Shown: piece by piece, positions 33,700-52,198 of the stretch | Numbering within the stretch: the first letter of the stretch is position 1 | Layout of the letters: each line of letters opens with the position of its first letter | NCBI GenBank assembly: GCA_014607495.2 | Contig: CP053153.1 | Span: 12,834,001-12,898,000, forward strand | DNA length: 64,000 bases | Direction of reading: 5' to 3' | Source of the DNA: Carposina sasakii | Taxonomy: Eukaryota; Arthropoda; Insecta; Lepidoptera; Carposinidae | Notes under the pieces: model-generated | The model's input: only the letters and a program-made list of their open reading frames with translations | Told to the model about the DNA's origin: nothing | Database searches by the model: none | Translations under genes and position numbers: made by a program

Positions 33700-33967
33700 A
33701 ATATAGGATATCTTGTAAACCTATCCATTATCGGGCAATCAGAAGGCATAGATAAAGTAACAGTTATTCAAAACATTTCCTCCAATATGAAGCCATCATT
33801 TAGTGCGTCCGTTAAATGACGTGAAGTCTGAACGCTATTAGCGGAAATGTATCGAAAACGAATGTCGATGCGAAACGATGAAACATTGTCTAATCACACT
33901 GTTCTATCTACTCATAGATAAATTATTTAGATTTTTTATACGAAAATATACTTTACATGGAAAAGGT

Positions 33968-34077
33968 ATAGAGTCTGTTTTATAGAATAACTCCTATGCG
34001 TGATTTAATGTAGTTATATACATAGTAACTAGCGCCATCATTCAAAGGAACTATTTGTGTGAAACGCACTCTACCTA
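33968..34077. repeat. Foldback repeat, family TAGAGTnnGTTTCA
   Basis: TAGAGTCTGTTTTATAGAAT at the left and GTGTGAAACGCACTCTA at the right. Relatives at 6474-6615 and 57950-58066. Confidence 0.5.
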
Positions 34078-34120
34078 CTTACATTTATTTATCTTGTAAT
34101 TTTACTGTTATATTGAAAAA

Positions 34121-34338
34121 TCTATATATATAATGAAATTGTAACGGATCGATGTTTGTACACGCTAATCTCAGAAAGGGCTGGATCGATTTCGATGCAG
34201 TTTTCAGGAATATATTGTGACAGGTTCCACTTAACATATAGGCTACTTTTTATCCCGGGAAAATATTTTTATCCCGGATAATTTCGACATTTTGCTTTTT
34301 CTGCAGTCCACGCGGACGGAGTCGTGGGCGTTCACTAG
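34121..34338 (+). mobile_element. Helitron-like element, second subfamily
   Basis: A|TCTATATATATAATG start and TTCACTAG|T end, with GTCCACGCGGACGGAGTCGT near the 3' end. Confidence 0.65.
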
Positions 34339-34561
34339 TAAATAAATAAATGATTTTCTGTAATAAAGTTAATAATGAAAAGGAGCCTAAATTCCATGAA
34401 ATGTTTTAAATGGTTATTTGTGTAATGTGACATTTGCTGTGATAGTTGTTAAGTTTGGTAGTTGACAAACAGCTGGTGCTGGGTTACCTAATTAAAGAGG
34501 GTCGTGGTTACGATGTGGTTTTATTTATTTTGCGCACGTGCGAAGCCGGGGCGGGTCCCTA

Positions 34562-34793
34562 TCTATACATATAATAAAAATGTAACGGATCAGTACATGG
34601 AAGATATATGAGAAAAAATATTATAGGAGGCAATAGTACCCTGGGTGTGCACGCTAATCTCAGAAACGGCTCAACCGATTTCGATGCAGTCAATAATATA
34701 TTGTGGTCCCACTTACGATGTTTTTATCCCGGATAATTTCGACATTTTATTTTTTCTGTAGTCCACGCGGACGGAGTCGCGGGCGTCCACTAG
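34562..34793 (+). mobile_element. Helitron-like element, internally deleted
   Basis: A|TCTATACATATAATAAAAATG start, CGTCCACTAG|T end; shorter inside than 34874-35168. Confidence 0.65.
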
Positions 34794-34873
34794 TTATACA
34801 TATAAACCTCTTCTTGAATCACCATATTTATTTTTAAAAGGGGCGATTTAAAAAACATAGGTCCTTTGATCTA

Positions 34874-35168
34874 TCTATACATATAATAAAAATGTAACGG
34901 ATCGCTGTCTGTACATGGAAGATATATGAGAAAAAATATTATAGGAGACCTTTATCAACGCAATAGAACCCAAAACGATGATTTTTTAATTTTTGTCTGT
35001 GCGTTTGTGCACGCTAATCTCAGAAACGGCTCAACCGATTTCGATGCAGTTTTCAGGAATATATTGTGACATGTCCCACTTAACATATAGGCTACTTTTT
35101 ATCACGGATAATTTCGACATTTTGTTTTTTCTGTAGTCCACGCGGACGGAGTCGCGGGCGTCCACTGG
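34874..35168 (+). mobile_element. Helitron-like element, longest copy
   Basis: TCTATACATATAATAAAAAT start; the end is CGTCCACTGG, a one-base change from CTAG. It lies 80 bases after the previous copy, in the same orientation. Confidence 0.65.
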
Positions 35169-35169
35169 T

Positions 35170-36272
35170 TTATAATAGGTAGTGATAGTGAAGACGATAC
35201 CAGTGGCGCCACTATCATCTCAATGTTGCGAATGAAAAGATTAAACCAACAATCCTCTATCCTACCTACCTTACCTAGAGAACCAGAGGAACGTTAGCTT
35301 ATGCCATTACGGCACTATGAGGATCAAGCGTACTAAGAGAGGGATATGATAAGATAAAGTAATGGGATTGATTTGACGGGACAGAAGGTGCTCCCAAGGT
35401 GCCTACGTCTAATATTAACTATGAGGGATCGCGAGCAAAAGAAGTCTCATTAGCAGGCAGAAGGAGCCCATGCAAAATCTTTGGTCTAACTAAATTGATT
35501 AAATATGTTTTAAATAAAATACATTAACCCAACCGCGTTTACCTATTATTTTCATTTCAGTTCATTTCCATATTAACTTATCACAGACTTATACCATTAT
35601 TTCAAGATTATTTTTAAATCTGGCAACTCGGAACTTGGGGACGAACTTTTAAGAGTTTTTTAAATAGTTTAATTCGTCTTCTAAATGTAATTATTTCACT
35701 AGAGAATAAAATAGAAATAAAAAAAATTCGTGAAACTATATTTAAATAACGTTATTTATTAAATTTTCCTAGGTTTTATCCGATATTTAATCCTAAACAC
35801 TTTGATAAATAAATTTTGAAATTCGCGCTAAATATGAGCGTCGTGTGACGTCATGGTTGATTGACGTTGTTGTTCCATTCTAAGCTACTCGTATTGTACT
35901 GTTTTATCAAAATCTATGTAAATAGCACACATACAGTATCCAATAACTAAATTTGCAATGAGGATATTTAAAGATTTTATAATATCAACTGATATTGTTT
36001 TTTTCATGCTTCAGTGTGATATAATAACAAAGATATTATTTTTTATTGTGAAAAGGAACGTAAAATGAACTGCGCTTCGCATCAGCTGTTGTAGAAAAAA
36101 ATTAACGGGACTGTCTAAAGTGGTCACACTGAACGGCCACATCAAATTCTGGGGGTCTGGCGTGTGACCCTGTTATTTCTATATTGCAATAAAATAGCTG
36201 TGTAATCTTGGATAAGTTTTGCTTGGTAAAACAGTGATATAGTGAAATTTTAGTGTTATTTATGTGTAAAAT
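35170..36272. other. Intergenic stretch and 5' region of midnolin
   Basis: Mostly AT-rich with nothing recognised. The last 150 bases are probably the midnolin leader; no TATA box is evident. Confidence 0.4.
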
Positions 36273-39200
36273 ATGGAACGAGCCACTGGAACAGAAATGT
36301 ACGGGTGTGGCTCGCCCCAATCTACGGACATAACGCTGAATATACAAACGACAACGGGTGGTAATTTCTCCATCAGTCTAAACGACAAAAGTACAGTGGA
36401 ACACCTCAAAAAACTCGTTTCCAAGAAGCTGAAGGTGTCAAAAGATCGAATATGCCTGCTGCATCGCGAGAGGTAAGGCCTGTAGTGAGACGCCAAGCTC
36501 TATTGTCAAACACAGGTATTACGGAAATAAAGTTGCGTCGATACGATGACGCATCAGTGTCCTTTGACTCCTATATTTATATGGATTTTTGTCTCCACAG
36601 ACAACTGATGGATGGAACACTTGAAGAAAATGGATTGCTGGATGGTTCGCGTGTAATTTTACTGCCCAGCGTCGAAACAGGCCTTCTGGTAAGTCACGTC
36701 ACGTATTTCGAAATCTCAATTCAATACTTCATGATAATCACGTGTTTCATAACAATGAGAAACTGATAAATAACTAGTTAGCTTACATAGAATCTCATGT
36801 CTTTGCTGTAAAATTAATGTAAGCTTATAACATGTCCCTTTAACATTTTCACTTACAGAGTCAAAGGCCAGAAAATTCTGTGATGCAAGCTCTGGAATCC
36901 CTAAATGATACTCAAGTAAATGATTTCTTGAGTGGCAAATCACCTTTGAACCTCACCATGAGGCTGGGTGACCATATGATGTTAATACAGTTGCAATTAT
37001 CCACACTAAACTCTGGCTCATCCAGTACTAGCACTCCCAGGACTATGAGAACCCCGTCTGCACCCAAGAGCAGCACACCCACAACCTCCACTTCTCAGAC
37101 CACCACAATGAAAACAGCCAAATCTGCAGAATCTTCCTCAGAAAATGATAAGGGTAAACAGGAAAACAGAGTTCCAGTTTTGCAAAAACAAGACTTAGAA
37201 ATAATAGAAAATGCAATAGATTTATACCGAACAATGGCAAAAGAAAAATATACAGAGAAACCAGAATCCAAAGAGGAATCAGATGAGTCTATGGATACCT
37301 CAAATTGTACAGTTTCAGATACTTCTAATTCACAAATAGAAAACGACCAGTCCCCTATAAAATCCTTATCAAATTTGGTGTCGAGTCCTATAGAAACAAA
37401 GAAAGAAAATAGAAATGTTACCCTTATGAATTCAGTTAAGAGTAATTTAATAGATCTATTGAAAATGAATACGAAAGTAAATGAAGAGGTTACTCCCTCC
37501 ACCTCTGCTGTGCCTGAAAAATCTTGTCCCTCTACAGCATCAGTAACTGCTGACAACTCTCTTAGTGATGACAGTGATAACTACACCGATCAAAGCTCAT
37601 TCCTTGCTGAAAGCACTATAGATGAATATCCCATGGAAAATCTCTTCAACAGTGCAGTAGACAAAGGTCTGTTTGAAAATCAAGAGGATTCCCTAATTGA
37701 CAGAGAGATATCAAACTTGGCTACAACCAGTAATGGGAACCAGGAGCCGGCTACAAATTCACTACCTCCATTCCAGAGTATAAATGAACCGTTAAAAAAT
37801 AAGCGGTTCCAATATCTTCTACACAAAACGTCAAAATTCAAACACCCAATTGGGCAGAATAAACAAAAGGCCTTTATGCAGTCTGTGGTGAATAAACACA
37901 AGAAAAGAATGCAAATCAAACAAGATAGTAGTCTAGCTGTGCCGTCTACCTCTAGAACTGAGCCATATATCACTAGTTCAAGGAAGTTGATACTTCAGCC
38001 AAGCAGTGGGCAAATAGATGATAATGCTACTCCCTCTACATCTAAACAGGTGTCATTTATACAACCAGATGCTCCCAAAAAGCCTCAACGGCAAGCTCAC
38101 GCTACACCAACACCCACTGTTGACACTAAGGCCCTTATAGAAGCATCTAAGAATCTAACTCAAAAACTGAAGAAACTCTCCAAAGAAGTGCTTACAAATA
38201 AGATTGATCTCAGAACAGCAGAAGAGACTGTGCGCACGAAAATAGGTCCTGGGGCTGTGATAGAGTCCATGAAGCATCATGGCAAAGGAATATATTCAGG
38301 AACATTTTCGGGCACCTTGAACCCTGCTCTTCAAGACAGGTAAGATAATAATAATAATATTTACTTGCTATTGTAACATTGCATTAAATTGTTAATCGTT
38401 TTTGGGTTTGCTGGAAGAGATAGGCTCACCTTTGTGCATTCTCTATGTAACTGTGTGGTGTAACACACAGTATGGCCTCGTTAATCCAGAGAGGCAAAAA
38501 CAACAAAGACCCTTTTCGAATTATCGAGGCGTCCGGATTATAGTATGCCATATTTAATGTTAATAAAACACATGTTTAACCTTAGTTGCAAGGCAGTTAA
38601 CCTTTAATCAATTAATAAATCTTTAATCAAATAGCTAGGCATTATAGCGATCACCGAACAAGAAGTCCGGATCAGGCCCTACTTACAATAAAGAATTCAT
38701 AAAAAAACATGTGCTATCCTAGTAATTTTTTTTCAGTCAGTCATAATAATTCCATAGCTTAAACACACGCTTCCTCTTATTCTACTATCACTTACAGAAG
38801 TTATTGTTTAAATAAATACAATACATACGAAATTAAATACAGTAGAAGTTTAACTATTACATGTTTCATTATGTGCAGCACATGTTGATGAGTTCAGGAT
38901 TCTATGGTCTCTTTATGTATACAGTTTTACTGTTATGTGTCACAAATACCTGTATTATGACAACTTCTTTGTTTCCAGATATGGCCGACCAAAGAGAGAT
39001 ATATCCACAATAATACACATACTAAATGATTTACTATGTGCAGCACCGCCTATTACGTTAACACAGGTAATTTGATATTCTTACTTATTTATAGAATTAA
39101 CCTACAATAAAGCTAAGGTTGTACATACAAATGTATTTAAACATTGTTATGTCTAATACCAACACAGTTTAGTGTATTGCTTAGGCCTAAGACATGTCTT

Positions 39201-39709
39201 AATGTCAGAATCAAATTAAAATAACTACTATACATCCAAACTAATATAGAACTCATTTGCTTTTTAATCTATTACAGAAAGAACCAAAACACTCGTGTAC
39301 ACTAAGCAATGCTGAAGAAACCAAGAAATGCCTTGGCTGTAGTCAGCCGTCGTGCCCTTACGGTAAATGCGATGGTCATCTGCCATCAACATCCAGTACT
39401 GAAAGCAAAGACTGCGCTTGCGTCACCAAGAAATGCCAATGTACGAGACTGCCGGTGACTACCTGTCGGGCGTGCACCGCCAAGCCCTCGCTGGGCGCCT
39501 GCAAGAAATGTGATACTGCCAAGACCCTGGCTCTGGACAACTCCAAAACCAAGGGTAAGCTAGAACAGTTAAGGCTTGTGATGCAGCAGAAGAAACAGAG
39601 GCGGGAAGCGAGGAAGCTGAAGACGTTGCCTTACACGAGTTCACCTAAAGCACTCTCCTCCCCAGAACAGAACAAACCTATGCAGGAAGAAATAGAAACA
39701 GTTGCTTAG
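36273..39709 (+). CDS. Midn: Midnolin / stuxnet homologue (5 exons)
   Basis: Nuclear adaptor that brings proteins to the proteasome without ubiquitylation; the Drosophila homologue stuxnet acts on Polycomb (from the literature). Exons 36273-36472, 36601-36688, 36859-38339, 38979-39066 and 39278-39709 join in frame to 762 residues. The ubiquitin-like domain is at about 18-94 ([32 protein letters not shown]). [20 protein letters not shown] (about 103-122) with [13 protein letters not shown] and, far downstream, GAVIES...SGTFSGTL (561-587) plus [17 protein letters not shown] (about 593-609) match midnolin; the first and third of these are the two halves of its Catch region. The C-terminal basic helix [20 protein letters not shown] (about 712-731) matches the proteasome-binding helix. 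Between the Catch halves lies a long Ser/Thr/Glu-rich, probably disordered insert. A block of 12 cysteines (636-698) is notable. Confidence 0.92.
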
Positions 39710-41708
39710 CACAGCTTCCTGTACTGATTTCTTTTTGATTACGGAGCTGATCGCTTTCTGTTATAAATTTAAGTGAATAGATTGAAGTTGTTACCATTTA
39801 CCTTACAAACTCTGACCTGAGGAATATGTTTTGACTTGTTATTATTTGAACACATAGAGAACGGTGTCGAAATATGCATTTCTAAATTTTAGCATAGCAC
39901 TGAGAAGTGATACTTCGTAAAATATGTAAAAAATGCCTTTTCATCATAACCTGTAACTAATTATTTAATAATTTAGGTGTGTATGGTTTTTGACAGTTAT
40001 CGATGATGACTTGATGTTCTTAATAACTTTACCATTTGGACTAGTTTTGATCGTAACTTTAATCTAAAGTATGTACAAATAATCAACATGAGATAGGAAA
40101 TCACTAGTATTGTTAGGTTTGACTGGGCAATCCAGCCTCATGGGGGCTCCAAATTGATTTTTGTTGTTATTTTTTAGATTTTATTTTATTGGTTCTTAGT
40201 CATCTTTTAGACTTTGTGTAACTAGATTAATTTTTTTGAATTGTTAATTTTTTGGACTTTCCACGGTTACAAAATATATTTTTCAACTATGTAAGACACA
40301 TTTGATCTGAAATAAGTCTTGTATATGTATGTACAAAGACTCTGTTTTGGTTTAAGAGGATTGAAGTTCCATATCTGTGGTGTAGGGCGACCTCGGACTA
40401 GTCTTCCCAATATTAAAACTTTAATCCACAGCACTGTTATATTTATAGTAATTTTTGTTGTTTTTTTTCTCCATTCACTTGATTTGTTTTGAATAAATTA
40501 TCTTATTCATTGTATATATTAGTTTCGCTATTAAAACTGTGTTAATCTACTCTTAAGTACACAAAGCAAACTTCACCAATGGAATATAATGCAGTATCTC
40601 ACTGAATCCTACTAGTAAATCTAGTATAGAAAATTAGATTTGTACATAAGTTATAATGGAAAATTTATTAGTGATTACCTGCTTTTGACTTATTCAATTC
40701 GTATAAAAATAATGTTACAATTGCCTAGACAGTAATATTAAGGGTATATTAAACTAATGCCCTGTGCTGTCTATAATTTCTTTTATAATAGACAGACAGA
40801 CGGGGCAACTGTGTAGAGTAATATTTAAAAACAAATCTATTTGCGCTAAGTATATTTAGTTTAATGCCCAAATTAACACTATCTGGATGAACCATTAATA
40901 ACCAAGTCAAGTTATGGACACAACAATGTCTAAATGACCTGCTCTGAACTGTAATATTATAATAATGATATGTGGCAGTAACTATGTCAGGGTTAAAACA
41001 AATTATTGTGACTTTGGACCTTTGGAGATTTATTTGATGTGTCCATACTTCAGATTGTAATATATGTGCCTCAGCAAGGTCTAAAACTACTGCTTACCAA
41101 GGGAATATCCCTGGTGATATTACTGATGCAGGAGTTTTGGATCCGTTTCAGTCTTCCGTTCAATTTGTTTGTAGCTATCGCGCACCGTAAATACACTCAA
41201 AGGGCAGGCAATGTATAGTTTCCTCAAAACAATTGATCTGATTTGTATTTTATGTAACATGCATCAGCCAATATGCAACTGATTCTGGTTTAGACGTAGT
41301 GTTACAAGAAGTGCCTTTATATGTGAGGTACCTACGTGTAAAGTTTAGTGCCATAATGTAAATTGTATCATCAATTTAGTGGCACCATTGATAACTATGT
41401 TTTTGTAGACACATTAGATCTCTATTTTGGAATGTGCAAACTTGTTTGCTGCGATTCAGTTAGGTAAGCAGCTTAAGTAATGTAGAGGGATACTACTATT
41501 ATTTTTAAAAACAGAATCGCGGCGTATAAGTTAGTGTTCCCTGCCCAAACATCGATAATTTTAGACAGAAGAGTAGAAATGTGACTTCAGTTGTTGTTTC
41601 TGTAAATATGTTTGTTACCACACTTATTATATTAAATTTAGACGTGATTTTTTTGTTGGTTTTGAGGGAAATTGTTTTTGTCACTGTATCTGCATGTCTA
41701 GTGAGGAG

Positions 41709-41714
41709 AATAAA
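41709..41714 (+). terminator. Candidate midnolin polyadenylation signal (distal)
   Basis: AATAAA 2.0 kb after the stop. An earlier AATAAA at 40492-40497 would give a 0.8-kb 3' UTR. The stretch between stop and signal is AT-rich, without repeats that I recognise. Confidence 0.4.
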
Positions 41715-41729
41715 GTTATTATAAATTGC

Positions 41730-43724
41730 AAGCAGTACCTACTGGAGTTTTTGTTCTTTTAGTTTAGATTAGGGTGGACTGAGGTTTCAACTGCTAAATC
41801 GCGTTTTTTATAACATGATTTTGGTAGTGACAGGTTTGTTTATTACCCGTAAAGGGCCTAACGTAACATTAATTTAATAATTAGACTACTAAATGACTTA
41901 AAACGTACATTATCCAAGATTATCCTTATCGCCGATTAACAACTGTACGTACTTAACTTTTCCTTTTAAATACGTAAGAGCTATGAGAAATCGACGCGTC
42001 CGTATAACCCCTTGCTGCTTGGCTGAAAAGTGGGTGTGTAAATTGCACACCTATGCCTAACCTTTTTGGGAATAATGTTTTAACAGGCGTCCTGAAATGA
42101 TGCATAAGCAGCTACTGATCAACAGTGCGATCATCTTAGGTTATTACAATGATGCGGCGCCGCTACGTGTTCTTTAGACTACCTTCGGTCTGAATTACAG
42201 TTATAACATTGAGGGTAGAACGATATTTATTTGACATTGGCGTTAAAAAGTGCGCGAAAATCAAAGAATCAGGGATTTGGTATCTCCTCTTATGTATACA
42301 TTTCTATGCAAAGAACCTACTGTTGGAGAGAACACATCGCCACGCCCCTTGAGCATCTTGCGTCCTTCTCTCTCTCGATACCTGCGCATGCCTCTTGCAA
42401 CCTGCGATCCTAGTAGTATGGGAGCCGTTTTTAAGTAAATTTACTCGATTACTGCGCATACGCCACTGACATCTCTTGCAACCTTCTGCTATTCTAATAC
42501 TTAGTGTCGCCGCACACGGACCACCAGCCACAGCTACAAACGCTATCCTAGTATTCTGCATGAGCGATGGACATGTCGCAGGCAATTTGTATGATTCGTC
42601 TTTATACAAACGGCGTCGTCCGTTTATAAACGCTCGCCAGGCATTTTGAATAGTATGAGAGAAAAAATTCCTTTTAGCACTTCGCCGGTCGCTGCAGGGA
42701 CATGCTCGCTACGCTCACTCGACTCGTGCGTTGTTATTTTAACAGGTCTAACATAACCTAATTAATTAAGCAGACCAATTGCTAGAAGCAAAATTGTCTC
42801 GCTCCAAAACCCATACTATTCAAAATGCCTAGTAGTTTTGTAATAGGGCGTGTTTTACAATATGCCTTCGACAGACATATCTTGTAACTTCCCGATATCC
42901 TAGTATATTTTAAGTAGCTGCTTATGAAATTCCTCTTATATCTACTAACCATCTCTTGCGACCTTCTATTCTAATACTTCGTGAGCTTTTTCTGTGTAAT
43001 ATTCCCCTGATACCTACACCTTCTGCTAATCTGGTGCTTGTTTTAGGAAGTAGGTATTAATGATTACCTTTACCGAGTTCCGTCATTGCAGTTTAGGTAC
43101 CTATATTCAGGAGTTGAATCCTTTATTAGCAACAGATGGAGACTCTTGGCAGTCCCATGGTAGGTACATACGATGACTCTGGTTAGCTTGCAAAAGTTGC
43201 AAACAAAGGTACAATTTTAATGCCCCTTAGGGTTAATGTAGCCCCGATTATTTTAACTGTAGTAATTACTTATGGTGGCTGTAATGAAAATAGATGTTTG
43301 TTCCAAAAATGTTTAATTTCCTAAAACTGTCATGTGGATTTATAGAATTGAGGCTCATAATGATCAAGTTATCAGCAAAACGGAGCTAATGAGCCTTTGA
43401 TATGACAATAACGTTCACAACACATCCATATTGTCTAAGTAACTTACAAAAATCTCTTTACAAATTGTTCAATCCAACACTAACTTAAACTGGGATTAAG
43501 TTTTGTAAGACTATTCTTAACAAAGTTGGATTAGCATAGAATCATATACCAAGACTTACCAACTAAAAACAACAAGTGAACCTTAAGTAAACATCTATTG
43601 ATAATACAACATTAAGTAATTAAAATACGTAAATATAATTTACTGAGAAATAAAATTCGGCAAAGATATCTCGAATAAAACACATTTAGGTCTGATAAAA
43701 ACAACTGTACTTGTAGTATAGTAT
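41730..43724. other. Intergenic stretch between midnolin and Sec61 alpha
   Basis: No supported gene. A short phrase (CATCTCTTGCAACCTTCTGC at 42470 and CATCTCTTGCGACCTTCTAT at 42949) occurs twice, hinting at a degraded repeat. The short open frames near 42230-42610 do not resemble any family. Confidence 0.4.
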
Positions 43725-43730
43725 TTTATT
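43725..43730 (-). terminator. Candidate Sec61 alpha polyadenylation signal
   Basis: AATAAA on the minus strand, about 190 bases past the Sec61 alpha stop. Confidence 0.5.
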
Positions 43731-43917
43731 ATAAAGTTCATCTCATATAAATTAGCACATAACCCACACAGCGCGTCACGCACACAACCAGCCATAGAGA
43801 ATATCACGACAAAAGTACCAAACGAAATATACATTCCAAACAGAAACGGATTTTACACAGACAAGTAGAAAAATGCAGATTTCGCCGTTACATTCTCTAT
43901 GGTATACCATAACTAAC

Positions 43918-50165
<6,248 letters not shown>

Positions 50166-50310
50166 TTTGATTTATTGAGATGTCACTAGCCTAACTATAA
50201 AATTAAGTGATTATTTCAAGCAAAACCATTCAACTTTTACACATTAGTATCACTCCAATAGGACTTTTTACGAAAATGAACCTGCGCAACGCCGCCAGCG
50301 AGCTGTCGAC

Positions 50311-50345
50311 AAATGACACGTCCACAACGTCATGTCACGTGACCA
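50311..50345 (-). promoter_or_regulatory. Cluster of ACGT-core motifs upstream of Sec61 alpha
   Basis: Within 35 bases lie CACGTC (50317-50322, GACGTG on the gene strand), ACGTCA (50327-50332) and CACGTG (50336-50341), 150-180 bases upstream of the start codon. GACGTG is the core of XBP1/ATF6 unfolded-protein-response sites and CACGTG is an E-box. Function is inferred from motif and context only. Confidence 0.4.
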
Positions 50346-50459
50346 GTGATGTTGGCGTGCAAAATGTTGCCACTTTCGGACAAAAAGATGCGTTCATAAT
50401 ATTATTTATGGACACAAAGACCGAACATGGACCCCATGGACCGCAAGGAAATAACGTTT

Positions 50460-51170
50460 AAAAACTTTTACCACAGCGCTTCAGCGCGGCGAGATCAGAG
50501 ACAAAACTCGAGAGTATAAAATTAATATAAATAAACGTTTCATGAGGAAGGTATATATTCTCTAACATACATTATTTTTAACTTCTACTTTGTTCATATA
50601 CGCCATAATCAGACCAAGCTCAAAGTAGAAAATTTTGCCCACTATTGCCCATTGTGTATAGTACAATTCAATATCATTCCAATTCCTATATTGGTACCCC
50701 TGTTTGTCAAAAGCGCGAAATTCAAAACACTAGAGTTGTCAATACCAAAGAGAGTATACATTCCCAATAGCAACGTTTTAAAGTAGCACTACATACATAC
50801 TAAAATATAATAAAAAGAAACTGCAATGGTATACCTAGGTATGTGATTTATCAAAACAAAGAGCCTCAGGCCCGCCATACACGTACTGCTCGAGCAGTTA
50901 CCTAGTGATCAACATACACGGACCGCTCTTGCAGTCAAGTATTTGTGAGATGATAAAATAAATTAATTGGACTATTTTTACTGAACGAATATCGATGTAT
51001 GCATCGCGGGCCGGATGAAGCTATTATGCGGGCCCACAGACTAAGTAGAGTGCGGGCCGCATTGTGGCCCGAGGGCCGCATGTTGGACGGGCCTGATTTA
51101 GACATTTACAAATTCAAAATATGCGGTGTGTTGTGTGTTATACAAAAATCCCTAACTGTAACAACAACAA
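50460..51170. other. Intergenic stretch without a gene
   Basis: Nothing recognised apart from short AT-rich runs. Confidence 0.4.
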
Positions 51171-51275
51171 TCATCATCATCATTGTCAGCCCTGGGAAGT
51201 CTACTGCTGAACATAGGCCTCCCCCAACAACCTCCATTCCGACCGGTCGGAAGCAGCCTGCATCCATCCGACAAC
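51171..51275 (-). mobile_element. LINE 3' end fragment (RTE-like)
   Basis: CATCATCATCATTGTCAGCC, AAGTCTACTGCTGAACATAG and CGACCGGTCGGAAGCAGCCT match 4734-4925. Confidence 0.55.
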
Positions 51276-51365
51276 CGAACTAATATAATAATTTTATTAC
51301 ATACCTAGGTATATAGGTGAGTATATAGGTATGTGGTATGTCAAATCCATCCCTCTTATTATCTA

Positions 51366-51536
51366 ACTAGCAAAAGCAAAGCGATAGCGAAAAGTGTACA
51401 AAAATCGCTGATTGCTTGTCAAATTCGTATTACGTAAAACTTAGATGAATTAATACGTAAAATTAATTTCAAAGAAATTTTGACATTTCAAGGCGAATAT
51501 TGTACAATTTTCGCTATCGCTTTGCTATTGCTTTTA
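51366..51536. mobile_element. Foldback MITE, GCAAAGCGATAGC family
   Basis: AACTAGCAAAAGCAAAGCGA at the left and TTTTCGCTATCGCTTTGC at the right. It is an inverse-oriented relative of 3277-3469. Confidence 0.65.
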
Positions 51537-51665
51537 AATAGCAAGTTTCAGTTTTCAGTGCTACCAACATAGCATAGTTTGAAAAAATGTGAGGAAACAC
51601 TAGAATATTTTTTACAGACTTGGCTGTTTGATAAAATGATTCGCCTTCGCTCCCCTTTGCTTGAT

Positions 51666-52075
51666 TTTTTTTTTAGTTTATACCGAAGGAAAGGCAAGGG
51701 GAACTAAGCCCATACAGCCTAATCATTGTTTAGTAAAATGTATTCTGAATTTATGATGAATGACAATGATGATGAATGGAAACGTCGGGAAAATCCTCAA
51801 GAACAAATGTAAAGTTAGTCAAAATGAAAAATTATTGCAGAAACAACTTACATGCGCCCATGAAGAGATCGTAATCCGGCTAAAGTTTTACTCGGCTTAC
51901 CTGCGTATAAAACCATGCACACGCACTGGATTCACACCGCAAGTAATCAAAATATAACTTATCTACCAGAAAACATCACCTTACGGACACATGCAAGCCA
52001 TTTACAAATAATTTTTGATTTTCACAAGAAAATTACACCTGCACCCTTCCAGCTTTTCCCGCCGAATCCCTTTGC
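51666..52075 (+). repeat. Left member of the inverted repeat around TSR1
   Basis: About 410 bases that match 57333-57750 in inverse orientation with few differences, e.g. CTTACATGCGCCCATGAAGA and CCTTCCAGCTTTTCCCGCCG. The open frame at 51760-51957 also appears, nearly unchanged, in the other copy, but the two have no family resemblance and probably reflect low divergence. Confidence 0.75.
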
Positions 52076-52198
52076 TTGATGAAATTTTATGAAATAAATA
52101 TTTCAATTTTTTGAGGTTAGCATGTGAAATGGAATAATTACAAGTTTGTGAATTACAATTATTATTTTCAATTAGTTAATAAAAGTAAAAGTGCAATA

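Noticed and set aside
36452..36766. Open frame overlapping midnolin exons 1-2
   Set aside because: It reads through an intron; splicing 36472 to 36601 gives the conserved ubiquitin-like domain instead.
51760..51957. Small lysine-rich protein gene, with a near copy at 57458-57658 minus
   Set aside because: Both are inside the repeat around TSR1; similarity of the frames follows from low divergence of the copies, and no promoter or family resemblance is seen.
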